Made by a program: the position numbers and the translations under genes. The notes under the pieces were generated by a model. The model was given only the letters and a program-made list of their open reading frames with translations. It was not told the DNA's origin and searched no databases. A stretch of DNA of 64,000 bases from JACRPH01 sp041665465 (GTDB lineage: Archaea > Nanobdellota > Nanobdellia > Woesearchaeales > GW2011-AR9), in NCBI GenBank assembly GCA_041665465.1, contig JBAYIU010000001.1:620001-684000 (forward strand), written 5' to 3'. This document shows, piece by piece, positions 25,243-34,068 of this stretch (position 1 is the first letter of the stretch; every line of letters starts with the position of its first letter).

Positions 25243-25415
25243 AAATTCTAGAAATAAGGGACACAATAAAAACTTATTGCACATCAAAACGAGGGATAGA
25301 AAATATCACTAATTTAACTAACGAGAACAGAAGTTAATGAAGCACATCTTTATTTTCAAACATTAAGTTAGAAAATAATTTAATTATAGTGATTTTCACA
25401 CACATTTACTTTTAC

Positions 25416-26060
25416 CTAATTAGAAGTTCCAAACTGGAAAAATCGGCTTCTGGCGAAAAATGTTCTTTTATGTGCCCAGACATATCTATCGTTTCTCCAA
25501 GTGCCATGTACAACTTCTCTGAGCTTAACATCGGAGTCCTCTACTACTTCTGGCGAATGAAAATAATCCATTTCTTTACAGATACGAGACACATCAGAAT
25601 GATAACTGTTAACTATACGCCTAAACCCATCAAGTTTTTTTCCTCCTTCTTCATAATCATCATATTCATTCCAGTTAAACTCAACTGTCTCGTATATTGA
25701 TTGATGTCTACGTGATTCAGTAAAAAAACCTCGGGGAATCTTAAGAAGATGATATTGGTTAATGGGTAAGATAAAATAAGGGATATTATTAAAAGGAACA
25801 ATATCACTTTCCCCCATATGTGGATAATATATTCGCTCAAATGGTTCATCCTGCATGCTAAAATTGGCAACGATAAGAGAATGTAAATCATCCTTACTTG
25901 CCTTTGTGTCTCCAGATAAGAGGGATAAATCTAAACTTGAACCCCCCAAATACCATAAATGAGAATATACAGCACCTGATTTAACCCATCTCTTAATAAC
26001 ATCCAAATGAGATTCTATATCCGTTCTTTCAATCGACAGCCCATTAGTTGGTTTACTCAT
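25416..26060 (-). CDS. Hypothetical protein
   Basis: The 214-residue soluble protein is rich in aromatic and charged residues, with HLWYLGGSSLDLSLLSGD (about 34-51), which has the GGSSLDxxLxxGD look of a nucleotidyltransferase-type strand-helix, but the catalytic pattern is incomplete. I therefore give no function. A TATA-like box (AGATATATAAATAC on the minus strand, about 26102-26115) implies a leader of about 20-25 bases, and GAGGG sits nine bases before the ATG. Neighbours give no clue. Confidence 0.6.
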   Translation of the reverse strand: MSKPTNGLSIERTDIESHLDVIKRWVKSGAVYSHLWYLGGSSLDLSLLSGDTKASKDDLHSLIVANFSMQDEPFERIYYPHMGESDIVPFNNIPYFILPINQYHLLKIPRGFFTESRRHQSIYETVEFNWNEYDDYEEGGKKLDGFRRIVNSYHSDVSRICKEMDYFHSPEVVEDSDVKLREVVHGTWRNDRYVWAHKRTFFARSRFFQFGTSN

Positions 26061-26241
26061 TTACAATCCCTCGTTAATCAAATGATTATCGTTAAAAGAC
26101 AAGTATTTATATATCTTTTGTAATAATACTCTCGGGGAGTAGTCACACATTAAATCCTTTTGTGAATCCCTGTTTGAAGGAGGGATTAAAAAAGAATAAT
26201 ACCGAAACAACAAATAAATGAAGGAGTAAGTATCTTTGCCC

Positions 26242-27591
26242 TTATTGTACACCACGACGAGCTGCCAATAGTTGATTGGTCTGTTCCAGACTCAAGATCA
26301 GGTGAGAGAATTGTTTTTCTCGATCTTCAGGGTTTCTTACCACGTTTCTAACTATCTGCACTAGATTTTGAATGTTATTATTACGTTCCAATAAAACAGT
26401 ACTAACTTTACTTACTGGCGGCTTCTTTAAACGTTCCCATTCTCTGCGCAAGGTTAGGCGATAAATCTCTTCTATTCTTAACACTGCTTCCTTGTAATCA
26501 TTCTCGTCAGCTTTCTGTTTAGCCCCTTTAGCCAGGTCTTCCATGGTGGTAAATAATTCATACACAAATTCGGGAATATCAGAAGGTAAAGAAGGAGATG
26601 ATTCTGTTTCAATCTTGGAAACCCGATTGAAGTATCCGGATAAATTAATTAAAGAGGGACGTAATTCATTACGTTGTCGAGGAGGAACAATTAAATTAAA
26701 TGCTCGAGTTTGGAATGCAATAAATGTATCCGCTAAATCATTTTTAGTTTGTTCCAATTGTTCCGGAGTATAAACAACATTAGCTTCTAACAGATGAAAT
26801 GCTGCTTGAGATACTTCCATTAATCCTCCTTCTAATCTGGTTAAAGAACTTTGACGTTGTTGAATCTCGTTTCCATCGAGTTCAAACAAGTTTGATTCTT
26901 TCAGTTTTTCTTCATCTTTTTGATAATGTGCTTCGATTTCCGGAATCATCCCCGATTTCCAGAATAAGAATCCCTTACCTAAGAGGTTCTTAACTTTTGC
27001 TTGAAATTCCTGTACTAACTGCAATCCATTTATGCCTTCTTTAAATTGAGCTTCCTGATTTTTAGTAAGAATCAGGTCAAAAGTATCTTTTAATTGTTGC
27101 AAAACAGAATTATATGCTTGAGCTTCTTGAAGTTCTTCTAGAGGTAAACGTTGTTCTACCAATTTAGTATGTTCCATTCTTCCGGCCATCATTCCAAAAT
27201 AAGAGTCAAGTAATTCTTCTTCTAGAGTACGGATTACAAGAGTATAATTATTCTCTTGTAGAAGATTACTAATTTTATTCAACCAATTTTCTACTTGATA
27301 TTTAGTTAAGAAAGGAAGAGAAGTCTTGATCCTTTGTCCAGCTTCAGCATCCTTAGTTAAAGAGAGATAATCTAATCCGGCACGTTCTAATGCTACCAAA
27401 CGTAAAGAGATATCTTTTTCTAGATTTAAGGCCCTAGCAAGGTTATTGATTACTCCTTCTTTTTTCTGAGCATCTGCTAAAGAGTTATTATTAATGAATT
27501 TAACTGTGGCTAGAGCATCACGCAACCATTGAATCTGTTTCTCTTGCAGCTCAGAAATACTTACCAACTTGGAATTAATGACCTTAACCAT
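26242..27591 (-). CDS. Large all-helical hypothetical protein
   Basis: A 449-residue soluble protein that appears almost wholly helical, rich in Leu, Glu, Gln and Asn, with several heptad-like stretches (for example EEKLKESNLFELDGNEIQQR near 230). There is no signal peptide, membrane segment or enzyme motif. It lies between an unknown gene and the tRNA-Val gene and is transcribed away from the latter. A structural or scaffold role is possible but unsupported. Confidence 0.7.
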   Translation of the reverse strand: MVKVINSKLVSISELQEKQIQWLRDALATVKFINNNSLADAQKKEGVINNLARALNLEKDISLRLVALERAGLDYLSLTKDAEAGQRIKTSLPFLTKYQVENWLNKISNLLQENNYTLVIRTLEEELLDSYFGMMAGRMEHTKLVEQRLPLEELQEAQAYNSVLQQLKDTFDLILTKNQEAQFKEGINGLQLVQEFQAKVKNLLGKGFLFWKSGMIPEIEAHYQKDEEKLKESNLFELDGNEIQQRQSSLTRLEGGLMEVSQAAFHLLEANVVYTPEQLEQTKNDLADTFIAFQTRAFNLIVPPRQRNELRPSLINLSGYFNRVSKIETESSPSLPSDIPEFVYELFTTMEDLAKGAKQKADENDYKEAVLRIEEIYRLTLRREWERLKKPPVSKVSTVLLERNNNIQNLVQIVRNVVRNPEDREKQFSHLILSLEQTNQLLAARRGVQ

Positions 27592-27702
27592 TGTGCACCC
27601 TCCTCTTAATATAATACTTCTTTTGAAAGAGGTGGTTATTTAAACTTTTATGTGTTTCAATCGTATATGATAGAGTAGTGTGATGATTTGTCTCGAAACG
27701 TT

Positions 27703-27710
27703 TTTAAATA
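27703..27710 (+). promoter_or_regulatory. TATA-like promoter of tRNA-Val
   Basis: The sequence tttaaata is preceded by cgaaacgtt, a BRE-like stretch, and lies about 27-30 bases before the first base of the mature tRNA, the expected archaeal spacing. Confidence 0.6.
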
Positions 27711-27735
27711 AAGTTCTAAAATAAGAGTAATTGAT

Positions 27736-27831
27736 GGGCCCATGGTCTAGCGGTTATCTTCTTAATAGAAGACTGCAGATGATGTCTCCCTTACACGGAG
27801 AATGTCCCCGGTTCGAATCCGGGTGGGCCCA
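27736..27831 (+). tRNA. tRNA-Val (anticodon UAC), interrupted in the D-loop
   Basis: The acceptor arm gggccca pairs with tgggccc, with discriminator A and no encoded CCA. The anticodon stem tctcc/ggaga encloses cttacac, giving UAC at 27792-27794. The T arm is cccgg-ttcgaat-ccggg. The D arm starts gtct at 27745-27748 and closes with tgat at 27780-27783, but its loop is 23 bases too long. Removing 27757-27779 restores an ordinary D-loop (agcggtta) and a normal-length tRNA. All other parts are standard. Confidence 0.9.
27757..27779 (+). other. Probable 23-nt tRNA intron in the D-loop
   Basis: The extra segment starts with tcttct, loop taat, then agaaga, a perfect 6-base hairpin, followed by a ctgcag palindrome. 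Boundaries could shift by one base either way because of repeated bases. A standard bulge-helix-bulge with a 4-base central helix was not evident by eye, so it may be a relaxed motif cut by a permissive splicing endonuclease, or an unspliced extended D-arm. Confidence 0.6.
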
Positions 27832-27901
27832 CTCATTTTCTTATTACCCATATATTACAAAAACCAAAACTTTAAAAGTGGCCAGCCCTCTCTCCATTAA
27901 A

Positions 27902-28669
27902 ATGACGGATGTTCAAGCAGTCCCGCATGGACAACAAGAGGTGATTGATTTACTTCTGGAACAGGATGATGTTACTTGGAGAACTATTCTTTTAGATCTG
28001 GTAAAAACTGAGCAGATGGATCCTTGGGATGTCAACATTACTCTTTTAACTCAAAAATATATGCAGGTGGTAAAAGAATTACAGGAACATGATTTGAAGA
28101 TTTCAGGTAAGATTCTTTTGGCAGCAGCTTTACTGTTAAGAATCAAATCAACGTATTTTATTGATAAAGACTTGGCTGAATTTGATCAATTATTATATCA
28201 ACAACCTGATGAGATGGATGAAAATTGGGACAGTTTAAACGAAGAACAGAAAGAACAACGTATTAAAGAAAAATATAAACTTATCCCCCGTAATCCTCAA
28301 CCCAGAAACAGAAAAGTGTCCATTCATGATTTAATTAAGGCTTTACAAAAAGCGATGGAAACTAAGAAAAGGATTTTAGACACGCAGAGACCGGTAAAGT
28401 ACCACCTTCCCCGTAAAGGGATGGACATTGTAGAAGTGATTTATGATTTATACCATAAAATTATGTACTACTCAAATAAACAAGACCAACCGGAGCAAAA
28501 GATAACTTTTACTCAACTCTTGCCTCCACAAGCAGGAAAACAAGAGAAAGCGTTTACATTTATACCCTTATTACACTTAGAAAGTTTACAAAAGGTAGAA
28601 ACGGTGCAAGCTAAACCATTTGATGAGATATATATTACTCTCAAAGAGAATAAGATAGAAAAATTGTAA
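27902..28669 (+). CDS. scpA: Segregation and condensation protein A
   Basis: This 255-residue protein matches ScpA/kleisin. The N-terminal helical unit is DDVTWRTILLDLVKTEQMDPWDVNITLLT (short runs of which begin near residue 22), then ILLAAALLLRIKS near 75. A charged middle and a C-terminal winged-helix-like end (TFTQLLP...) follow. It bridges SMC heads in chromosome condensation. The start at 27902 follows ctttaaaag (27869-27877) by about 25 bases, and the frame upstream runs through the tRNA, so a longer start is excluded. No scpB or smc gene is in view. Confidence 0.9.
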   Translation: MTDVQAVPHGQQEVIDLLLEQDDVTWRTILLDLVKTEQMDPWDVNITLLTQKYMQVVKELQEHDLKISGKILLAAALLLRIKSTYFIDKDLAEFDQLLYQQPDEMDENWDSLNEEQKEQRIKEKYKLIPRNPQPRNRKVSIHDLIKALQKAMETKKRILDTQRPVKYHLPRKGMDIVEVIYDLYHKIMYYSNKQDQPEQKITFTQLLPPQAGKQEKAFTFIPLLHLESLQKVETVQAKPFDEIYITLKENKIEKL

Positions 28670-28740
28670 TGCAATCTTTAACGAATTTCTTCTTTGCTCC
28701 ATAAATCTTTTAAAGAACTACCTCGAATGATAGTTTATAT

Positions 28741-30606
28741 ATGAAATCAACTAAAGAGATTAAAGTTTCGGACAAGATTATTGATCAAGTTATCGGACAA
28801 GACGAAGCAGTTAATACTATCAAGAAAGCAGCTTTGCAACGTCGTCATGTACTTTTGATTGGGGATCCAGGAACAGGAAAGAGTATGTTAGGATTAGCTC
28901 TAGCTGAACTCCTTCCGAAATCGGAACTTAAAGATATAATCTCGCTTCTCAATCCTAACGATGAAAATAACCCTTTGATTAAAGAAATTCCTGCCGGTAC
29001 CGGAAGAGAAGAAGTAAAACGGTCTATGATAGATGGAATTAAGGGGGGCAGAAACAATAATTTCTTACTGTTCTTTGTAGCGATTTTAGCCATGATTGCA
29101 CCGTGGTGGATACGTTACCATTACAAATCAGATCTAATGTTCACTGCTTTTTTCTTAGGAGGAATGTTGTTTCTAGCTGCTTTTGCTATAATGATAAGTA
29201 TGGGTCAGCGAATGTTAAAATCAACGGTAGAAGTTCCTCCAAAACTAATTGTAGATAATTTTGGTAGACAACAAGCACCTTTCTTTGATGCTACTGGAGC
29301 TCATGCCGGCGCGCTACTGGGCGATGTGTTACATGACCCATTCCAATCCGGAGGATTAGGCACTCCTGCAAATCAACGAGTAGTGGCAGGAATGATGCAT
29401 AAAGCACACTTAGGAGTATTATTTATCGATGAGATTGCTACCCTTGATCCTCGAACTCAGCAAGAATTATTGTCTGCATTACAAGAAAAGAAATTTCCTA
29501 TCACGGGTCAATCGGAAAGAAGTGCCGGAGCGATGGTCAGAACTGAACCTGTTCCTTGCGACTTCATCTTGATTGCTGCAGGAAACTTAGAGACCGTTAA
29601 AGATATGCATCCGGCGTTAAGAAGTAGAATCCGTGGTTATGGTTATGAAGTTTACATGAACGAAACCATGGTTGATACTAAGGAGAATCGATTGAAGATT
29701 GCCCGTTTCGTAGCCCAAGAAGTTAAAAAAGAAGCCGGAAAGATTCCTCATTTCTCGGCAGAAGGAACTAATGCTATCATAGAAGAAGCCAGAAAGAGAG
29801 CTAATCGCAAAGGACACCTTACTTTATATTTACGAGGCTTGGGAGGATTAGTAAGGGCAGCAGGAGATTTAGCTAAAGAGCAAAAGTCAGAATTAGTACA
29901 TAAAAAACATGTTGATCTAGCCAAAAAATTAGCTCGAACTTTAGAACAACAGATTGCGGATAAATATATTGAACGGAAAAAAGAATATGAAGTTATTGTG
30001 ACTTCAGGAAGAAGAGTAGGCAGAGTAAATGGATTAGCAGTTATCGGGGGAGGAACAGCTTATTCGGGAATAGTCTTACCTATTGAAGCAGAAGTTACTC
30101 CGGGTGGAAAAAAGAATCAGGTTATCGCTACCGGAAAACTAGGAGAAATTGCTAAAGAAGCCATAACTAACGTTTCAGCGATCGTTTTAAAATATTTTGG
30201 AGAGGATATTATTGAGAATAAAGACATCTTTGTCCAATTCTTACAAACTTACGAAGGAGTAGAAGGAGATTCTGCTTCCATTGCTGTGGCTACTGCCATC
30301 ATTTCTGCTTTGAAGAATGTTCCGATTAAACAAGAAGTAGCCATGACGGGATCATTATCTGTTCGAGGAGAAGTTTTACCAGTAGGAGGAGTTTCTTCTA
30401 AAGTAGAAGCGGCCATTGAAGCAGGGGTGAAGATAATTATTGTACCAAAATCTAATCTTCAAGATATTGTTATTGATGAAGAAATATTAAAGAAAGTTAC
30501 CCTTATACCGGTAGATTTCATTGAAGAAGTATTAGAACACGCTCTAGATTGGGAAGGCAACGAAAAACTGAGAGAACAAGTAAGTAAGTGGAAGAAAAGA
30601 AAATAG
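28741..30606 (+). CDS. lonB: Archaeal Lon protease (LonB), membrane-anchored
   Basis: The 621-residue protein has an AAA+ domain with Walker A GDPGTGKS (41-48), interrupted by two membrane segments (about 104-150) as in LonB. It also has Walker B LFIDEIATL and a C-terminal serine protease domain with Ser511 (GDSAS) and Lys554 (GGVSSKVEAA), 43 residues apart as in other Lon enzymes. It degrades misfolded or regulatory proteins with ATP at the membrane. cttttaaag at about 28707-28716 is the likely TATA box. Its length is typical. Confidence 0.95.
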   Translation: MKSTKEIKVSDKIIDQVIGQDEAVNTIKKAALQRRHVLLIGDPGTGKSMLGLALAELLPKSELKDIISLLNPNDENNPLIKEIPAGTGREEVKRSMIDGIKGGRNNNFLLFFVAILAMIAPWWIRYHYKSDLMFTAFFLGGMLFLAAFAIMISMGQRMLKSTVEVPPKLIVDNFGRQQAPFFDATGAHAGALLGDVLHDPFQSGGLGTPANQRVVAGMMHKAHLGVLFIDEIATLDPRTQQELLSALQEKKFPITGQSERSAGAMVRTEPVPCDFILIAAGNLETVKDMHPALRSRIRGYGYEVYMNETMVDTKENRLKIARFVAQEVKKEAGKIPHFSAEGTNAIIEEARKRANRKGHLTLYLRGLGGLVRAAGDLAKEQKSELVHKKHVDLAKKLARTLEQQIADKYIERKKEYEVIVTSGRRVGRVNGLAVIGGGTAYSGIVLPIEAEVTPGGKKNQVIATGKLGEIAKEAITNVSAIVLKYFGEDIIENKDIFVQFLQTYEGVEGDSASIAVATAIISALKNVPIKQEVAMTGSLSVRGEVLPVGGVSSKVEAAIEAGVKIIIVPKSNLQDIVIDEEILKKVTLIPVDFIEEVLEHALDWEGNEKLREQVSKWKKRK

Positions 30607-30607
30607 A

Positions 30608-31204
30608 TTAAAACAATTTCTTAAATTGGACTTCCTTTTTCCAAATGGATTTAAAACGAGAGTTGACTTCTTTCTTTAACCAAGAGAAAGATTGATTGAA
30701 GAGAAGGATTCTGTCTTGGTAGAGGGGCATTTCGACGAATTCGCTACCTCTTATTTCTACTATAATCTTGTTGCTAGCACTTAAGATACAACTTTTCTTG
30801 TAAATCTTACGTGCTTTTTCTAACAGCCGATTGGATACGTCGAGGTTGCGGCAACAGATGTGAAGAATGAAATCTTCCATTCTTAACCAAATTAAACCTT
30901 TATGTTCGATTTTAAAGAATGATTCTTCAATTAGATCATGACTGGTTCTTAACCAAATCATTTCGTTCTTTTTGCCTTTCCCGGTCCAGAGATAAACTCT
31001 ACCGGAACAGCTAGAAGTGGTATAATAATCTGGTTTGGAATTGATAACTTGAATTAAATTAAGGACTCTTTGATCTAGACTTCCTTTCTTAGATTTGTCT
31101 AGCTTGGATAGGAAGGTTTTCTTATTGTTCAAAAAGTCAGAATCAACTTTTGAACGAGGAAAAACTATTTTTGTGGTTTTTCCGTTATTGTCAAAATAAT
31201 CCAT
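30608..31204 (-). CDS. taw3: tRNA wyosine-derivative methyltransferase Taw3 (TYW3 family)
   Basis: I use the ATG at 31204 (MDYFDNNGK), giving 198 residues; a longer frame to 31303 adds a hydrophobic stretch not seen in the family and overlaps the next gene. The core has PDYYTTSSCSGRVYLW (about 60-75) and HDLIEESFFKI, followed by FILHICCRNLDVSNRLLEKA, matching TYW3/Taw3. The enzyme adds a methyl group during wybutosine-type modification of G37 in tRNA-Phe using SAM. Other wyosine genes are not in the window. Confidence 0.88.
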   Translation of the reverse strand: MDYFDNNGKTTKIVFPRSKVDSDFLNNKKTFLSKLDKSKKGSLDQRVLNLIQVINSKPDYYTTSSCSGRVYLWTGKGKKNEMIWLRTSHDLIEESFFKIEHKGLIWLRMEDFILHICCRNLDVSNRLLEKARKIYKKSCILSASNKIIVEIRGSEFVEMPLYQDRILLFNQSFSWLKKEVNSRFKSIWKKEVQFKKLF

Positions 31205-31248
31205 TAGAAATAAAAATAAAATAAAACAAATTAAAAGACTTTCTGTTT

Positions 31249-31548
31249 TTATCCTAAATATGTTCCTGGCAGGAACCCAGAGTCGTACCTTTTTATCTCC
31301 CATTCTTTAGGTCGAGGATACTTCTCCTGAAGCCGTTTGGTTTCTTCTTCTCCAAGCCCCAATATTTCACTAATGTCCTGGTAACCTAAAGGTTTCCAAG
31401 CTCCATCGTGAAGCCAGTAGAGAGCAAAAGACTTCTCCGTCTCTGCTTCAAGAGAGTTTGTTAGTCGTTCCAAGCGAGAAAGCTGCATATGATAAATCTG
31501 TCTCGCATAATCTTTTAAAGTCCCATCAAGGGTATTGTCTATTGCCAT
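31249..31548 (-). CDS. Hypothetical protein
   Basis: A 99-residue soluble protein starting MAIDNTLDGTLKDYA. The first half is helical; the second has a KPLGYQDISEILGLGEEETK stretch that could be a small helix-turn-helix. No family is recognised. It is followed by taw3 on the same strand after 44 bases and preceded by the HTH-10 regulator, so the three may be transcribed together. An upstream ATG at 31566 would add six residues. Confidence 0.6.
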   Translation of the reverse strand: MAIDNTLDGTLKDYARQIYHMQLSRLERLTNSLEAETEKSFALYWLHDGAWKPLGYQDISEILGLGEEETKRLQEKYPRPKEWEIKRYDSGFLPGTYLG

Positions 31549-31590
31549 AACTGTTTTCAAAAGCAAGGTTAAGGATAGAATTTTACCCGA

Positions 31591-32238
31591 CTAGTGTTGG
31601 GATTTTAGAACAAATGGAAGTAATTTAGCTTCAGCTTTACGCAAATGTTCTTGATATGTTGCTCGAGAAAGTTTCATGAGCTTAGCTAGTTTATCTGTTT
31701 CAATTTTCTTGGGAATAGCATAATACCCTTCTTTGATAGCTAACTCTAAAGCGCTTCTTTGCTTCTCGGTTAGTTTAGGAAGTGCTTTCTGAACAAAGAA
31801 GTCTTGGATGAAGGTACGACAGATCTTGAGAACTTTAACCTTACCCAAAGATTGAACTTTCTTAATAAAATCCATCAATTCATTCTTTTCCCACGATGCA
31901 ACATTCCAGATCTCCTTATTTTTATGATGGATAACCGGTGTAGTCAGAAAAGTTTCTTTGTTAAAGTAATATGCCACGGGTAAAGTTTTAGCTTTAGTTA
32001 AGGTGTAAACTATGTTTCCCTTAGCCTCTACTTTCTTTATCTGTGAGTCTTTCTTTAAAGCTAAGATGAATTGACTTATTTGCTTTGGTTCGCCGTGGAG
32101 ATAATGAATATTGGTATAATAAATGTCTTTATTCTTATGATACAAACTTAAGAGGTAAGTATTGTCTACTAGGTTGAACTTCTTAGTTTTAGAGAGAATG
32201 ATACATTCGTGTTGAATTTCTAAAGATGCGACCCACAT
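31591..32238 (-). CDS. HTH-10 (bacterio-opsin activator type) transcription regulator
   Basis: This 215-residue protein has an N-terminal ligand- or partner-binding region. Its C-terminal HTH-10 domain carries the diagnostic LTEKQRSALELAIKEGYY (about 158-175), IPKKI, and LAKLMKLSRATYQEHLRKAE (about 186-205). These regulators are common in archaea. A TATA-like box (TCTTTATATATCCC on the minus strand) lies about 28 bases upstream. Targets are unknown; the neighbouring Cys-rich lipoprotein gene is read in the same direction upstream of it. Confidence 0.88.
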   Translation of the reverse strand: MWVASLEIQHECIILSKTKKFNLVDNTYLLSLYHKNKDIYYTNIHYLHGEPKQISQFILALKKDSQIKKVEAKGNIVYTLTKAKTLPVAYYFNKETFLTTPVIHHKNKEIWNVASWEKNELMDFIKKVQSLGKVKVLKICRTFIQDFFVQKALPKLTEKQRSALELAIKEGYYAIPKKIETDKLAKLMKLSRATYQEHLRKAEAKLLPFVLKSQH

Positions 32239-32293
32239 GTGAAGAAGGATTATTTAGGGATATATAAAGATATAAGAAAAAATAAATTAAAAA

Positions 32294-33934
32294 TTACTTA
32301 CAAATAGATACATTATACTCCCAAATGTTCTTTCCCACCACAGTACAAGAGGGACGATCTGCTGGACAACCGGGAAGTGTAGTCCCATTAAACCTCCAGG
32401 TATAAGCAGGGATAGTCCAATTCTGATTAAGAGTGCATAAATAAACCTGTGTTGAACTTCCCACATCACAATTGTAAGAGATTTCTCCTGGAACACAGGG
32501 TTGATTTAAACACTCATTAATTTGATAACTAAAATTACCACAAACTAATGAACGTCCACTTGAATAACCAACATAGCTTGAACAATTAGTAGACTTAGTG
32601 ATAATTTTGTCATTGGGGGCATTACACATATCAGTAGTGTAATTAATTTGAACGTTACCCTGACACTCAGTGCCGTACTTTTTACAGCATCCAATTCCAT
32701 CCGTACAAGAAGAGGCGTCATAACCACACAATTCCATATAGGGGTCATAATAAGTGCTACAACTTATATTGCGATATTCCTTACGGGCATAATAAGTAGA
32801 TACACCTTGCTTACCACATTGAAACTTACCAGTCGGCCCAGGAGTACAGTTTGTAGGAGCAGTTGCACAAACATTTCCATTACATCCATAAGGACAAGTA
32901 TTGTTGATAGTGTTAGCGGCGGAAATTAAACAAGCAGCTTGAGCCGTCCCAGGATTACTACAAATATAGGAAGCATTTTTGAAATTATATTGGTTATTTG
33001 AGATATTACAACTTTGAGTAAAAGTTGCAGGACAATCGGCATTACTATTACAAGCAACCTTTACGCAAGCACCATTACTTAAAGCAAATCCATAGCTACA
33101 ATTAATAGCACAACCCGGATAAGCTCCTACTGTTCCATTTGCAACAGTTGAAGGAGTACAACCTAGATTGACACAAGCACCATCCTTACAACCACCATTA
33201 GTCTGACATTGTAGAGAGTCAAGCATGACATGGTTTCCATCAACATTACAAGACCATTCATATAATTGAGTACTATTTACACATTGATCGGACTTACTAC
33301 CTAATTGTCCATTTCCAAATATTCCTTTGACTGTTCCTTTAACGCTTAAGTTTTTCCCACCATCGGTATCACTGCAAGCGGGAGCTACACAAGACCCAGT
33401 AGAATTACAGGTCTGACCCGTAGCACAAGTCCCACAAATTCCTGCACAGCCGTTATCTCCACAGGTTTTTCCCGCACATTGAGGGATACAAGAAATGCTT
33501 GGTTTTTGACACAGGCCATTGCTACAAGTATAACCTGCTCCACATTGAGTATTATCCGTACACTTACAGTAAGATAAATTTAAAGTTTTATTGGTAATTG
33601 GACTGAAATAAGGGATAATACCTATTCCTTTAGGACAAAATTTTGAATATGTTGAGACTAAATTTGTTGAAGAATTACCAGTAGCACTTTTACAAGCTGT
33701 TTCGTATAAAGAAGTAATAGAAAGGTTCCTATCTCCGTATCCAATAGTATACATCTTTCCACCACTAGTATAACCCACACTGACCACTCCAGGAATATAC
33801 ATATTATTCCCCCCATCAGAATCATTGCAGGTAAGAAAGACTGTTCCACCTACTGCCTGACCGGCAATATTTCCGCAACTTACTAAAAATAAACCCATAA
33901 CCATTAAACCTAATAATAAAAGTACTTTATTCAT
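32294..33934 (-). CDS. Cysteine-rich surface lipoprotein
   Basis: A 546-residue protein with a lipobox (FLVSCG, Cys near residue 20). A very Cys-rich outside part holds EGF-like or knottin-like spacings, such as CTDNTQCGAGYTCSNGLC and CAGKTCGDNGCAGICGTC, and many N-x-S/T sites. Disulfide formation and N-glycosylation outside the cell are expected, which links it to the thioredoxin-like and AglB genes of this window. The start is set by GAAGGTGG a few bases before ATG 33934. Adhesion is a possible role but unproven. Confidence 0.78.
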   Translation of the reverse strand: MNKVLLLLGLMVMGLFLVSCGNIAGQAVGGTVFLTCNDSDGGNNMYIPGVVSVGYTSGGKMYTIGYGDRNLSITSLYETACKSATGNSSTNLVSTYSKFCPKGIGIIPYFSPITNKTLNLSYCKCTDNTQCGAGYTCSNGLCQKPSISCIPQCAGKTCGDNGCAGICGTCATGQTCNSTGSCVAPACSDTDGGKNLSVKGTVKGIFGNGQLGSKSDQCVNSTQLYEWSCNVDGNHVMLDSLQCQTNGGCKDGACVNLGCTPSTVANGTVGAYPGCAINCSYGFALSNGACVKVACNSNADCPATFTQSCNISNNQYNFKNASYICSNPGTAQAACLISAANTINNTCPYGCNGNVCATAPTNCTPGPTGKFQCGKQGVSTYYARKEYRNISCSTYYDPYMELCGYDASSCTDGIGCCKKYGTECQGNVQINYTTDMCNAPNDKIITKSTNCSSYVGYSSGRSLVCGNFSYQINECLNQPCVPGEISYNCDVGSSTQVYLCTLNQNWTIPAYTWRFNGTTLPGCPADRPSCTVVGKNIWEYNVSICK

Positions 33935-34068
33935 TAAAACCACCTTCTTTTTAATAAATAATAAGTAATAATTTAAGATATATAAACATTTCTAGGATAA
34001 AAGAACCACCTTTTACGAACCCAAACCCATCAAAAGTATTAAAAATAGCCGTGGGTTACAATCAAAAC

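Noticed and set aside
26061..26255. 64-codon minus-strand frame between two genes
   Set aside because: It covers the TATA-like box and leader of the gene starting at 26060, overlaps the gene upstream, and its product is low in recognisable structure. It is more likely a chance frame.
27731..27901. Longer N-terminus for ScpA reading through the tRNA gene
   Set aside because: The frame is open, but the sequence is a tRNA and a TATA-like box sits about 25 bases before ATG 27902.
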